Shown here in pieces: positions 26,951 to 35,919 of a stretch of 64,000 nt of DNA (positions within the stretch are counted from its first letter, which is position 1; the number at the start of each line of letters is the position of its first letter). Origin of the DNA: an uncultured Pseudomonadota bacterium. GTDB lineage: Bacteria > Pseudomonadota > Alphaproteobacteria > RF32 > CAG-239. The notes beneath the pieces were generated by a model that was given only the letters and a program-made list of their open reading frames with translations, was not told where the DNA came from and did no database searches. The translations under genes were made by a program, and so were the position numbers. The DNA lies in contig CACWSG010000008.1 in the NCBI GenBank assembly GCA_902763535.1, positions 1-64,000 of the forward strand, written 5' to 3'.

Positions 26951-27417
26951 AGCTTAAATACCCCGTGGCGTATAACTTCGGCAACGCGCTCGGCACGACG
27001 ACCGGTAATTTTGGCATAACGACTGTTTAAGCATTCATCTGCCGCTTGTTCATAGTTGCCGCAAGCAATGGCTGCAAGCATTTTTTGAAACTTTAGCAAA
27101 CCGACAATACCTAAATTAAACGCCATATCAATCAAGGCATATTGACGTTCTTCATCTAACTCTTTAAAAAAAGGAAGATATTTTTTTAAATTGCGATAAA
27201 CCGATTTGATGTCATTGCGCAACAAATATATTGCTGCTTCTTTGGTTATGCCATGACGCCAATCGCCCACAATTTTTTCTTCTTCCGGAGTTAAAGGATT
27301 GTCATCCAAATTACGCCCTACCCCGATGGTAAGTTTGCCTTTTGTACAACGATAGGGCTGCAAACGCAGCCCTTCGTGAAGTTTTAATCTTTGAGAAACA
27401 GTATATAAATCTATCAT
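26947..27417 (-). CDS. phage lysozyme (GH24 endolysin)
   Basis: 156-aa muramidase of the T4 lysozyme type. The catalytic series is Glu15 (HEGL), Cys24 at the position that is Asp in T4, and Thr30 (LTIGVG); the E-x8-C-x5-T form is known in this family. Later conserved blocks are ALIDMAFNLGIVGLLKFQKML and AERVAEV. No signal or SAR segment is present, so it needs a holin to cross the membrane. Its ATG overlaps the TGA of the gene upstream. Confidence 0.92.
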   Translation of the reverse strand: MIDLYTVSQRLKLHEGLRLQPYRCTKGKLTIGVGRNLDDNPLTPEEEKIVGDWRHGITKEAAIYLLRNDIKSVYRNLKKYLPFFKELDEERQYALIDMAFNLGIVGLLKFQKMLAAIACGNYEQAADECLNSRYAKITGRRAERVAEVIRHGVFKL

Positions 27418-27614
27418 TGCCGTTTCCTCTTTTTTTTGATTGGTTTACGCAATGATTTTATTGTCTGATATGCTCGGGCGGCAACATACACAAGAGTACA
27501 AATACTGATGGCTAATGTTATCATCTGATTGCAAATTTGAGCATAATCAAGAGCGCAAGCAAAAGCGGCCGAACCCACAACCTTAGTGTCTTGAAGTAAT
27601 TCACTGTTCATCAT
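27414..27614 (-). CDS. holin-like membrane protein
   Basis: 66 aa from the ATG at 27614 (GGAGG 9 bases upstream). One clear transmembrane segment (about 31-50) with a weaker hydrophobic stretch at 12-26 and a strongly basic tail (SLRKPIKKKRKRQ), a common holin layout. It overlaps the lysozyme start by four bases and the fibre chaperone's end by 14. Either this or the 42-aa protein could be the actual holin. Confidence 0.65.
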   Translation of the reverse strand: MMNSELLQDTKVVGSAAFACALDYAQICNQMITLAISICTLVYVAARAYQTIKSLRKPIKKKRKRQ

Positions 27615-27978
27615 CACTAATCACCTCCTTCCATTTATCAAAACTTTTGGGTTCTTTTTCCCACCAATTTTCTTGCGCGGTGTAATCCCTTAAATATTGC
27701 CGGTAGGCTTTATATTCCTCACGCTCAACATCAAGAATAGGAAAATCTATCAGCATATAGATGTCGGTTGCTTGCAGATAGGAATTACGAGTGGCACGAA
27801 CAGACTTCTGCTTATTCTCTAGGTTAGCCTGTTCTTGCTCCTCAGCGGTCATACCCCAAGCTTCTAAGCTATCAGCAACCTCTTTGATTTCATAGCCTTT
27901 TTGATGATTATTCTCGACTATAAAGTCAGCTCGTTGCTTAGAGCTATAAGGTTTATTTAATTTAGCTTTAATTTCCAT
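27601..27978 (-). CDS. phage tail-fibre assembly chaperone
   Basis: 125 aa from the ATG at 27978 with AAGGAG 7 bases upstream. The second half (ATRNSYLQATDIYMLIDFPI, then REEYKAYRQYLRDYT) is the pattern of phage tail assembly chaperones (XkdW/gpU-like, in which a helix is followed by EW-AYRQALR). The N-terminal part probably contacts the fibre. It lies directly after the last fibre gene, as is usual. Confidence 0.75.
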   Translation of the reverse strand: MEIKAKLNKPYSSKQRADFIVENNHQKGYEIKEVADSLEAWGMTAEEQEQANLENKQKSVRATRNSYLQATDIYMLIDFPILDVEREEYKAYRQYLRDYTAQENWWEKEPKSFDKWKEVISDDEQ

Positions 27979-27989
27979 TAGTTTTCTCC

Positions 27990-29066
27990 TTAACTTATAT
28001 ATCCACAAGCTTGCCAATAATATCCGGCGCAATAAGAACTGCCTGCTATACTAAGGTATAATGTTGTTGTAGTATTTGGTGATGATATTGAAAAACTATC
28101 ACCCATCCATCCCCATTCCACACCACCACTAGTAGGCGCACCTCCGTGAATCGTCTTTTGAATTTGATAATTTGTATCTACAAAAGGCTTAAGCAATGTC
28201 ACAGCATAATTATTATTACTGGTTGAGGGCGCCACAATAAAGCCACCTTGTTCACACCAACCATCAGAATAAACTCGATACCAACTTGTGCCATTGACAT
28301 AAGTTTCAACTATACTGTGAGCTTTCAAATCAGCTATATCTGTTAAAGCCTGCCCTGCGGCAATAATATTGGCATCTTGCACAGTTTCACCGACATAAAA
28401 GTAAAGATACATCTGTGTTGCCCGCTCTTGAACAGGTGCGTTGTCTTGATAGGTTGGTGAAGATAGAGATGCGTCAAAATCAACTCCACAGTTTACTTGG
28501 GAACCGGCGGTAGTAGCTTTACTTTGAATAGAAGTGTAATTATTAAAAAATGCTCCTTCTCCATTCATTGCCCAACTATAAGACTGTTGATTTACTGCAC
28601 CATTATGAACTTTACCTCTAATATTTGGCAGGCTCTCAGGCACATAATTTCCAACATTATCTCTTAAACCGCTAAATCCAAATTTAGTTCGCGGCAACTT
28701 AAACCGTTGATTTGCTATGTCTAGGATATAATACCAAGCCACTCCGGTTGTGGTGAAAATATCATTGACGATTGTCTCTTGGTCTGCCAAGCAGATTTTG
28801 TGACCATCTGCTGCCCGATAAAATGTTACTGTATGATTACCGATATTCTCTGTTTCTGCAGTGATGCCTGCAATATCAGCCACTAAATGTTCATAAGCAC
28901 TGACATAAACTACCCCTGAAGCCCAAGAGAAAGTATCAGCTCTCAACCAAGAAGTGTTATTTAATATTTGGTCAGAAAATCGAAAATCAAAAAGAGAAAA
29001 AGGATTGTTTATCTTTTGCCCTTCGACATCTCCTGCAATTAACTCATCTCCAATATATAAAGCCAT
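27990..29066 (-). CDS. tail-fibre protein 3, collar-type with variable tip
   Basis: 358 aa. The middle has a collar-type segment (FKLPRTKFGFSGLRDNVG, PNIRGKVHNG and YQDNAPVQ), shared with the two fibre proteins upstream. The C-terminal part, with VETYVNGTSWYRVYSDGWC and the closing WQACGYIS, resembles receptor-binding tips of other fibres. It overlaps the preceding gene by one base. Likely role: host recognition. Confidence 0.8.
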   Translation of the reverse strand: MALYIGDELIAGDVEGQKINNPFSLFDFRFSDQILNNTSWLRADTFSWASGVVYVSAYEHLVADIAGITAETENIGNHTVTFYRAADGHKICLADQETIVNDIFTTTGVAWYYILDIANQRFKLPRTKFGFSGLRDNVGNYVPESLPNIRGKVHNGAVNQQSYSWAMNGEGAFFNNYTSIQSKATTAGSQVNCGVDFDASLSSPTYQDNAPVQERATQMYLYFYVGETVQDANIIAAGQALTDIADLKAHSIVETYVNGTSWYRVYSDGWCEQGGFIVAPSTSNNNYAVTLLKPFVDTNYQIQKTIHGGAPTSGGVEWGWMGDSFSISSPNTTTTLYLSIAGSSYCAGYYWQACGYIS

Positions 29067-30592
29067 TATGAAATCCTCCGATAAATGTTGACAAGGTAGG
29101 CATCAGGTTGAACAGGTGCGTTGTCTTGGTAGGCGGATGAACTGCGGGAAGCATCTATTTTCCAGTTTGTTGTTGCTATGCCACCTGTTGCCAAAAGAGT
29201 GGCTGTTTTTGAATACTCACTTGTAGTGCAACAGTTATTAGGAGATTCATCCGCTAATGCAGTCCAATAATTAGTAGGTGCATAACCAGTAATATTCGGC
29301 AAGCTCTCATTCAATGTTGTGCCTACGACACCTCTTGTGCCTGCTCCTTGCAAAACTCTATCCTGCCCTACCAAAACCCAAGTAGAGCCTGCTATCAAAG
29401 TTGATAACGGACAGCTTGAGTTAGTTGTGATATAGATTGAGCCAATAGGATAAATAACATCCAAAAGACTTACACTCAAACCACCATCAGTATAGTATCT
29501 GGTGTTTGCATCGTGTGTGGCAAGAGCATCATATTCGGCTTGCGTTCCATGCCATACTTTCAAAGCATTTGCCGGATTGTTTTGGTCGATGATACCAATA
29601 GCCTGCAAAGCGTTTGCGGTGTTTTTACTGATAGACTTATTGTCAGGGGTAACGCTGGCTTCTGCCCAACTGGCGGTTGTGCCGTTGGTGGTCAAAAACT
29701 TACCGCCTTGTCCGGTCTGATTGGGCAAAGCATCAATATCGACATTACCTGAGCCGACTAATGAATTGCCGTTTACAGTTTTAATATTTGTGCCGGAAAC
29801 CAGTTTTTCCTGAAATGCGGCATCGGCGGCGGCAATGGTATAATACGGTCCCTCTTCGCCAATCAATACCCAAGCGCCCACACCGCCGGTTATAACCCAA
29901 CGATAATAAGTGGTTTCATTATTATGCGTTTCATCTTGCAAAACTTTAATAATATTGTTGTTTTGCAAAGTTGAAGTGTCATAAGCCTGAAGCTCGGCAT
30001 AAGTTCCGACAATATCGCTGACATCAGAAGCGGCAGACAACGCGTCAATTTGGGTTTGTAATGCCGTATCGGCAGTGTCAACATAAGACTTATCAGTCAA
30101 CTGATTGTTGCCGGTTGCCGTAGAGGGAATTTTGCCCTCGATTGAGCTTACGCGTGAAGTCAAACCGCTAAGCTCAGATGATGCCTGTTCTGCCCAATAC
30201 TTGGCAGAATTGCCCAAAGGCTCGGTCGGCTCGCCGATGGCATATTGCTTGGCAAGTGCCGCGCTTGCATCAACTTCCGCCTGTTTTTCTGCCGCATTTT
30301 CGTTAAATTCGAGAGTTTTATCGGCGGCATTGTCGTTAAAATCAGTAATCTTATCAGTTGCGTTGCTGTTAAAGGCTGCGGTTTTGTCTGTGGCATTTTG
30401 ATTAAAACTTAAAGTTTTGTCAGCAGCATTCGAATTAAAAACTTCCACACCGCTGACAACTGTTGCCTTAATTTCATTTTCGCCGGATTTGATATAGTTA
30501 ATCGCCTGACCGACATCGATTTTAGCCACTTCACCGATCACCGCATTATAGTTTTCGGTGTCGATTATTACGTTAAAATTGCTTTCCTGCAT
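29066..30592 (-). CDS. tail-fibre protein 2, with hendecad shaft repeats
   Basis: 508 aa. Residues about 50-110 have five 11-residue repeats of the type FN-NA-DK-ADF, suited to a trimeric coiled-coil shaft. A beta-rich middle follows with KTVNGNSLVGSGNVDI, a common fibre motif, and a collar-type C-terminus with YPIGSIYITT, PNITGYAP and DASRSSSAYQDNAPVQP. It is the longest of three related fibres; possibly the main shaft. Confidence 0.85.
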   Translation of the reverse strand: MQESNFNVIIDTENYNAVIGEVAKIDVGQAINYIKSGENEIKATVVSGVEVFNSNAADKTLSFNQNATDKTAAFNSNATDKITDFNDNAADKTLEFNENAAEKQAEVDASAALAKQYAIGEPTEPLGNSAKYWAEQASSELSGLTSRVSSIEGKIPSTATGNNQLTDKSYVDTADTALQTQIDALSAASDVSDIVGTYAELQAYDTSTLQNNNIIKVLQDETHNNETTYYRWVITGGVGAWVLIGEEGPYYTIAAADAAFQEKLVSGTNIKTVNGNSLVGSGNVDIDALPNQTGQGGKFLTTNGTTASWAEASVTPDNKSISKNTANALQAIGIIDQNNPANALKVWHGTQAEYDALATHDANTRYYTDGGLSVSLLDVIYPIGSIYITTNSSCPLSTLIAGSTWVLVGQDRVLQGAGTRGVVGTTLNESLPNITGYAPTNYWTALADESPNNCCTTSEYSKTATLLATGGIATTNWKIDASRSSSAYQDNAPVQPDAYLVNIYRRIS

Positions 30593-30593
30593 T

Positions 30594-30950
30594 TTATGCC
30601 CCCGTGGTTACCTGCTCGGTTATCCTAAAAGTGCCGATTTGATTAACATCAGCCGGAAAAATAGTGTTAACCGAACCATCAGCCGTGGTGATTTGAATAT
30701 CGGTGTTATAATCGCCAACCGGAATACTCGTTTGGGTTGGGGTAAACAACAAAGCTATTTTGCCGTTTTTTACATCCACATCCGTTCCGCTGAGGGTAAA
30801 CATCAGGTTATTATTTTCATCTCTTACCTGCATTAACATCTCAGCGCCGGTCAAATCCACCGGTTGACATTTGTTTTTGATTTGAAAATTCATGGCAAAG
30901 CTGTCGCCTTGTCTGATTTCGATTAAATTATTGATAACTTTTCCGCTCAT
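30594..30950 (-). CDS. BppU-like baseplate/fibre N-terminal domain protein
   Basis: 118 aa. The pattern IEIRQGDSFAMNFQIKN...VDLTGAEMLMQVRDENNN...GKIALLFTPTQTSIPVGDYNTDIQI is the short beta-sandwich found in phage proteins related to the BppU N-terminus. It probably attaches fibres to the particle. It sits between two fibre genes with gaps of one and four bases, in one operon. Confidence 0.7.
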   Translation of the reverse strand: MSGKVINNLIEIRQGDSFAMNFQIKNKCQPVDLTGAEMLMQVRDENNNLMFTLSGTDVDVKNGKIALLFTPTQTSIPVGDYNTDIQITTADGSVNTIFPADVNQIGTFRITEQVTTGA

Positions 30951-30954
30951 GATT

Positions 30955-31716
30955 TTATACCTTTGCTCTGATAAAATAGTTAACTGCTTGGTTAATCGGG
31001 GTTACATGTGATGATGCGCCATAAACAGAACTGGAACGCGAAGCATCAAAACTTGTGTTCCAACATCCGGCGGTTGAACCGGCCGAATATGGGGTTGACG
31101 GTTGATTAGCAACCGCAAAAGCACCATCTATTGTACCGCGAACAAACATACCGACATGACCGGTGATATTGGGCAATCCCTCAGCTTGAGTAGTTGCCAT
31201 ATCAGCAGCAGAATCACCACCCAACCCGCGCAAAAACTTGCCGCGATAATCCGGCAAATTAAAAGTAGTTGAGCCATCACCGGCACCGAAATTTTCACCC
31301 AGCAAAGCAAACAAATCAGCATAAGTCGTGCGGCTTACTGCCTGTCCGTTACACAACAACCAGTTACCATGATTGGCGGTTTGCAATGATGTTTTAATAT
31401 CACCGACAAATACACTTGCCGAAGTTGCAGCTTCGTCAATTGCTGTTTGCAGGGTTGTCTGCACACTATTGAGCTGACCTTTTGTTGCCACATCATGTAC
31501 AGCCTGTCCTTCGGCAACATTTTTAATTTGGAAACCGCCCATGTGCAAATTTCCATTCATGGCAACCTGACCATTACGCAATAAACATTGGCTCAGTCCA
31601 TCAGCAAAATTGTCATCTTCTTCATCGTGACGATCGGACATAATATCAATATCATTAATGCGATCATCTTCCCAATTGTGTAAACGGGAAAATACTCCTT
31701 CACTGTCAAAAGGCAT
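30955..31716 (-). CDS. tail-fibre protein 1, phage tail collar domain
   Basis: 253 aa. The centre (SVFVGDIKTSLQT, GNWLLCNGQAVSRTTYADLF, TTFNLPDYRGKFLRG) is a classical phage tail collar domain. The N-terminal part includes MNGNLHMGGFQIKNVAEG, a motif before many fibre shafts. The C-terminus has SFDASRSSSVYG, related to the other two fibres. It follows the S74 protein with a one-base gap. Confidence 0.9.
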   Translation of the reverse strand: MPFDSEGVFSRLHNWEDDRINDIDIMSDRHDEEDDNFADGLSQCLLRNGQVAMNGNLHMGGFQIKNVAEGQAVHDVATKGQLNSVQTTLQTAIDEAATSASVFVGDIKTSLQTANHGNWLLCNGQAVSRTTYADLFALLGENFGAGDGSTTFNLPDYRGKFLRGLGGDSAADMATTQAEGLPNITGHVGMFVRGTIDGAFAVANQPSTPYSAGSTAGCWNTSFDASRSSSVYGASSHVTPINQAVNYFIRAKV

Positions 31717-31717
31717 T

Positions 31718-32617
31718 TTATTTCTCCTTTGTTTTACAAGCTAATTGATAATTCACTTTTAAGAAACCATCTTCTCCTTCAAAAACAGCCTCAGGTACCA
31801 CTTTTTGAACTTCTTGCGCCAAAAGACCGATTTGGAAAGTTGTGCTGCCTTTGAAATTGAAGCAATAAACCGTCAATCCGTTATCTAATTTTCCAACCGG
31901 TGTAAGATTTTCTTTCAATCTGGCATCTGAAGCCATAAATGCACTGGCGGCTGAGCTGGCGGCCGAATTTAAAAAATCATTGCCGGCCTGATATTGAGCA
32001 GCTGAATTATATGCTTTGTTTTGAGCAATACGACTGTCTGCCTGATGCTGTATATCATATTGATTCATCGCATTGGCATAGCCGGAAATCGAATTTTGTA
32101 AGGCCGCTAAAAGCTGATTGATATAATTGCTTTGTGCCGCATTACCAAAAGAAGCCGCATTAATTTGATCTTGCAAGCTCTGTGAATAAGCATTTTGTCC
32201 GTTAAGTACCGACTGATATGCCGCCTGATTCAAAGCATTATTTTGATTGTTTTGCAAATCATTCATCGCTCTTTGATAAGCTTCGGAACCGACTGCCAAT
32301 CCTTGGTTGGCAAGACGCGCTTGCAAATCATCGGTTTGGTTGGCAAAAGTCGGCTGCATCAAATTGGCATAAGAATTGTATGTTGCCTGTTCTGCTCTTT
32401 GTCTGGCACCATCCGAGGCTGCAACGCTAAAATTATAATTTCCCATGTTGGGCAAATTTTGTGAAGCATTGGCCGCATAAGATGTCAAATTGTTTAAAGT
32501 ATTATCATAGTTGGTTGTGTTATAGTTTTTGAGATAATTTAAAATATTGCTCTCCGAACCATAAACACTGGTGGAAGCTCCGCCTGCTCCCAAGGCTTTT
32601 CCTATTGCTTTACTCAT
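31718..32617 (-). CDS. Ala/Asn/Gln-rich virion protein with C-terminal S74 chaperone domain
   Basis: 299 aa from the ATG at 32617 (AAAGGA upstream). Residues 1-215 are low-complexity helical, rich in Asn, Gln and Ala (RLANQGLAVGSEAYQRAMND, for example). The end (ASDARLKENLTPVGKLDNGL, then LLAQEVQKVVPEAV) is an intramolecular chaperone/peptidase S74 domain, which cleaves itself off after trimerisation. Similar proteins occur in short-tailed phages between head-completion and fibre genes. Tail needle or internal protein are both possible. Confidence 0.75.
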   Translation of the reverse strand: MSKAIGKALGAGGASTSVYGSESNILNYLKNYNTTNYDNTLNNLTSYAANASQNLPNMGNYNFSVAASDGARQRAEQATYNSYANLMQPTFANQTDDLQARLANQGLAVGSEAYQRAMNDLQNNQNNALNQAAYQSVLNGQNAYSQSLQDQINAASFGNAAQSNYINQLLAALQNSISGYANAMNQYDIQHQADSRIAQNKAYNSAAQYQAGNDFLNSAASSAASAFMASDARLKENLTPVGKLDNGLTVYCFNFKGSTTFQIGLLAQEVQKVVPEAVFEGEDGFLKVNYQLACKTKEK

Positions 32618-33060
32618 TTGTTTTTTCCTTTCCATAAATTTTCAGATTGTAATATTCCATAGATATAGCTGTCAGCGCCGGAATCATCATATGCTCTTAA
32701 AACTCCTTCGCGTTTGAATCCCAGATGCTCAATCAATTTTAAGCATGAGATATTATCGCACCGCACCAATATGCTGATGCGACGAACCTTATAAACATCA
32801 AAGGCCAGCCCGAAGATTGCTTGAAGAATTCTTTTACAGCACCACCGCTTATCCGTGGTATAAATTGTCCACCACAAATCGCGTCCTTCACGAATATTGT
32901 GATAGATTAAACCGCCGATTAATTGTGATCCGATTGCAAAACCAAAAGCCTGCCCGTCGGATATGGCATCGGCATCATAGCCCAGCTTGAGACAAACCCA
33001 GCGAGCTATATTGCGTCCGTAATCATAGATAATTCTACATGATTCCTGAGGCTTGTTCAT
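32614..33060 (-). CDS. GNAT-type acetyltransferase
   Basis: 148 aa from the ATG at 33060 with GGGGGTG upstream; it overlaps the gp10-like gene by 26 bases. The GNAT core is visible: ISDGQAFGFAIGSQLIGGLI (beta strands), RWCCKRILQAIF (acetyl-CoA-binding helix, variant), and VRCDNISCLKLIEHLGFKRE (C-terminal signature). Small GNAT genes lie at this place in other short-tailed phages. The target is unknown. Confidence 0.75.
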   Translation of the reverse strand: MNKPQESCRIIYDYGRNIARWVCLKLGYDADAISDGQAFGFAIGSQLIGGLIYHNIREGRDLWWTIYTTDKRWCCKRILQAIFGLAFDVYKVRRISILVRCDNISCLKLIEHLGFKREGVLRAYDDSGADSYIYGILQSENLWKGKNK

Positions 33061-34591
33061 AGCGCACCCCCGTATCATACCACTCAACCAAATTGCCGCG
33101 TGTGCGCGTTTTAAACACAATACTAATCTTGTAACCGGTAGCAGAATTGGCAATCCAGTTAGAGCGAATTATGCTGCGTGAAGTTTGCCATTTGGTTTGT
33201 CCTTGCACGGCAGAGTTTGACCATTGGGCTTTATTCCATTTGGTAACTCCGCCAAAGCCCAAAGTTTCCGAAGTGTTTTGCAAACTGTGAATATAATCAA
33301 CATCAGTATATATCACCAAAGCATATCTGCCGCTTGAAGCCGTACGCGGATTAAGCAACTGAATTTTTTTTAAAACATCAGTGCCTAAATTAGTATAGGC
33401 TTGGCGAATTTCACCGATAATTGAAATACCGTTGTCGGAATAGCCTTGATCAAACTGACAAACACCATAATCAGAACCAAAATATAATTTGTCCTGAAAC
33501 AGACACCAACAATGTGCTTTAATGCCGGTGAAACGACACCATGCTCCGGTATTGAGATTGGCTATATGCTGTTCATAACCTTGACTTAGCGGTACATTAA
33601 ATAAGGCATAACCACCACGAGTATAAATAACTCCTTGCCAACCATCTTTGTTTTTGCCGGATGATGAACGTTCCAAAACCAGTCCGCGAATCTTATCAGA
33701 AAAGGCATAAGTTGAAACACCGGCCTCGTTTAATGGCAAAACTTTGGATAGCGGCAAATAACCATCTTCGGTGATAATGATGATATCGCCTTGATACTGC
33801 AAAGTGCAACGGTAGCCAATCGGCGGTGAAATTTTGTAACTGCCTTTCAACGACCAACTGTCAGCTGAATTAGGATTAGTCCCATCATAAACAAGAACTT
33901 CGCCTTCCGATGTGATAAACACGGTTAAATCATCAATTCCTTGACCGCCGTCAACCGTCCAATTACACACAGCCATCAGATGACCGCCAAACCGCGCAAT
34001 ACTGCTTAGGTCAAAACAATTAAGATCACCGGAAATGTTGCCGGCTTGGGCAGAATACCACACTCGCAGAGTGTTTTTTTCCAAGGCCCAAAAAAATTGT
34101 TTAGAAACACCTCCGGCAATAATCTTGGACGGAGTTAGTTTGTCGTTACGAAATCCCCAATCGCTGAAAGTCTCGTTGTTTTCATCATCAAGATGATAAA
34201 CTTTGGGAGTATCAATACCATTCATAAAATAAAGATAATCTTTGTATTGAACAGTTTGACAACGATCAGAATTGAAGGTCAGATTGTCATAAACACTGAC
34301 ATTTGATGCTGATGACAAATTATATGCCTGACCTGAAGATATGCCGATAAGCCGTTGTTTATCATCTTTTTTATAAGTTGCTAAGGTCAAAAAACGATGA
34401 TTATTTTTATAATAATCTATATAACCTTTACGCAAAGCTATTTTGTTATCGAGCGGAATATAATTATCCATAACAATAGCATCTTCAGGCGGCATTACAT
34501 TATAGGCATCACGGCAATTTAGTCCGCCGACCGGTGCGGCAATGGTATAGCTCAAAGATTTTCCGGTGCGATTAATGTATGACTTTAACAT
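33035..34591 (-). CDS. P22 gp10-like packaged-DNA stabilisation/tail adaptor protein
   Basis: 518 aa. It begins with the typical APVGGLNCRDAYNVMPPEDA, then DNYIPLDNKIALRKGY, and continues with repeating beta motifs (VYDNLTFNSDRCQTVQYKDYL, TVFITSEGEVLVYDG) that suggest a beta-propeller. Proteins of this type close the portal and anchor the needle in P22-like phages. It overlaps the adaptor gene upstream by 20 bases. Confidence 0.75.
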   Translation of the reverse strand: MLKSYINRTGKSLSYTIAAPVGGLNCRDAYNVMPPEDAIVMDNYIPLDNKIALRKGYIDYYKNNHRFLTLATYKKDDKQRLIGISSGQAYNLSSASNVSVYDNLTFNSDRCQTVQYKDYLYFMNGIDTPKVYHLDDENNETFSDWGFRNDKLTPSKIIAGGVSKQFFWALEKNTLRVWYSAQAGNISGDLNCFDLSSIARFGGHLMAVCNWTVDGGQGIDDLTVFITSEGEVLVYDGTNPNSADSWSLKGSYKISPPIGYRCTLQYQGDIIIITEDGYLPLSKVLPLNEAGVSTYAFSDKIRGLVLERSSSGKNKDGWQGVIYTRGGYALFNVPLSQGYEQHIANLNTGAWCRFTGIKAHCWCLFQDKLYFGSDYGVCQFDQGYSDNGISIIGEIRQAYTNLGTDVLKKIQLLNPRTASSGRYALVIYTDVDYIHSLQNTSETLGFGGVTKWNKAQWSNSAVQGQTKWQTSRSIIRSNWIANSATGYKISIVFKTRTRGNLVEWYDTGVRYEQASGIM

Positions 34592-35282
34592 TTATTCGCA
34601 CTCCCTTGTCCAACGGTTCAAGACAATAACAATCAAGCGGAATATCCTGAGATATTGACTGAGCAGAAAATTTCTTTTTCAATTCCGCTTCATACTCAGC
34701 ATATTCTTCCGCATAATCAAGTCCTGAACGTTTCAACCAACGCCACAAAATTCCAAGCTTTACCAAATACTCATCAAAAATCGGAATATCATCGTCTGAT
34801 TGAACAGATGATCTTTCTTCCAATGTTTTGGCGCGCAGACATATTGAATTGCTGCGATATTGAAAAACTATTCTCACCGGATAGTCGGGCAAATTGAGAA
34901 ATTTAAGCTGATTGTTTTGCAACTTAAATTTTAACAACTCACCATCATCGCAAAAATATTTTGATTTCATCCAAGTTTGCGGATCTATCGAACCGATGAC
35001 TTTTTCATGCATATCCTTGATATAAATGGTATTCGGCAACATAGAATAAAAATCATAGCAGATTTCTTCAATGGAATAATTTTTGCGATTAGGATCTGTT
35101 TGTAAAACAGCTTCCTTAATCAATTCAGGCCAATCACCATAGCGCAACAAGCTATCGAGTGTTGATTTGGCAACACTCAAAAATATGTTGTCAGACATGG
35201 AATTGGTGGCAAACAAACTGTCCGGACGTTTTACTGCTGCCAGATCAGCAACTTCTTGACATATATTTAAGATTGATTTCAT
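34572..35282 (-). CDS. head-tail adaptor, gp4-like
   Basis: 236 aa, helical, with a core resembling tail tubular/head-completion proteins: DSLLRYGDWPELIKEA, FYSMLPNTIYI, FLNLPDYPVRIVFQYRS and VKLGILWRWLKRSGLDYAEEY. Its place between coat and the gp10-like protein fits an adaptor ring under the portal. ATGA overlap with the preceding gene. Confidence 0.7.
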   Translation of the reverse strand: MKSILNICQEVADLAAVKRPDSLFATNSMSDNIFLSVAKSTLDSLLRYGDWPELIKEAVLQTDPNRKNYSIEEICYDFYSMLPNTIYIKDMHEKVIGSIDPQTWMKSKYFCDDGELLKFKLQNNQLKFLNLPDYPVRIVFQYRSNSICLRAKTLEERSSVQSDDDIPIFDEYLVKLGILWRWLKRSGLDYAEEYAEYEAELKKKFSAQSISQDIPLDCYCLEPLDKGVRINVKVIH

Positions 35283-35845
35283 TTTTTCTTTCTCCTGACA
35301 GAAGTTGTAATTTTGCTTTTTAAATCATCAAGCTCTGCCTTAAGTGAAGCTATCTTTTGCTCATAGCCATCTTTTAGCTGAGCAATTTCTTCGCTATTTT
35401 TAACCTGACGATTGTTCTCCAAAAAACACTGTGCGGTTTTTTGCTCTTTGGTCAAATTGAGATTGCGAACACGTTCTTCCGACAATGAAGCCAATGCCTC
35501 AAGAGTAAAAATTCCGTGATATTTACAACTTTCAATTTCGCTTAAAGAAAGAAAAGCAAAATTCTCTAACGGCGTTCCCGCCTTTGCTTGTTTTTTGGAC
35601 AGCTGATAACGAGCATATTCAACCGGAAACCGCTCAATTTTTTCAGGAGTTGCCGGTTGATCAAAAACCTCGGTAGTGTTATCTTTGATTCTGATTTCGC
35701 AATAACAGACATCCTTAAATTCAGGAATACCATTATTATCAAGTTGTCCGGTTTTGACTGCTCGATCATAAAATCTGGCAGATACACCTTCGTCGAGATG
35801 ATTTTTATTTTGCTCTATCAATTTTTGATAAGTATCAAAATCCAT
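35279..35845 (-). CDS. phage structural accessory protein of unknown role
   Basis: 188 aa. The middle (CEIRIKDNTTEVFDQPATPE, then FPVEYARYQLSKKQ) is a pattern I associate with conserved proteins next to short-tailed phage coat genes, without a known function. A coiled coil (EEIAQLKDGYEQKIASLKAE) and a basic tail follow. It lies between coat and adaptor; a head decoration or completion role is possible. Confidence 0.65.
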   Translation of the reverse strand: MDFDTYQKLIEQNKNHLDEGVSARFYDRAVKTGQLDNNGIPEFKDVCYCEIRIKDNTTEVFDQPATPEKIERFPVEYARYQLSKKQAKAGTPLENFAFLSLSEIESCKYHGIFTLEALASLSEERVRNLNLTKEQKTAQCFLENNRQVKNSEEIAQLKDGYEQKIASLKAELDDLKSKITTSVRRKKK

Positions 35846-35865
35846 GTTAATTCTCCTATTATGAC

Positions 35866-35898
35866 AAAGGACTGCTTTTTTTCATAAAGCAGCCCTTT
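35866..35898 (-). terminator. hairpin after the coat gene
   Basis: AAAGGACTGCTTT (35866-35878) pairs with AAAGCAGCCCTTT (35886-35898) with one G-T pair. There is no good T run, so this is likely a partial terminator or mRNA stabiliser setting coat-protein excess. Confidence 0.5.
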
Positions 35899-35919
35899 GC
35901 CGATTAAATATTGCAATAA

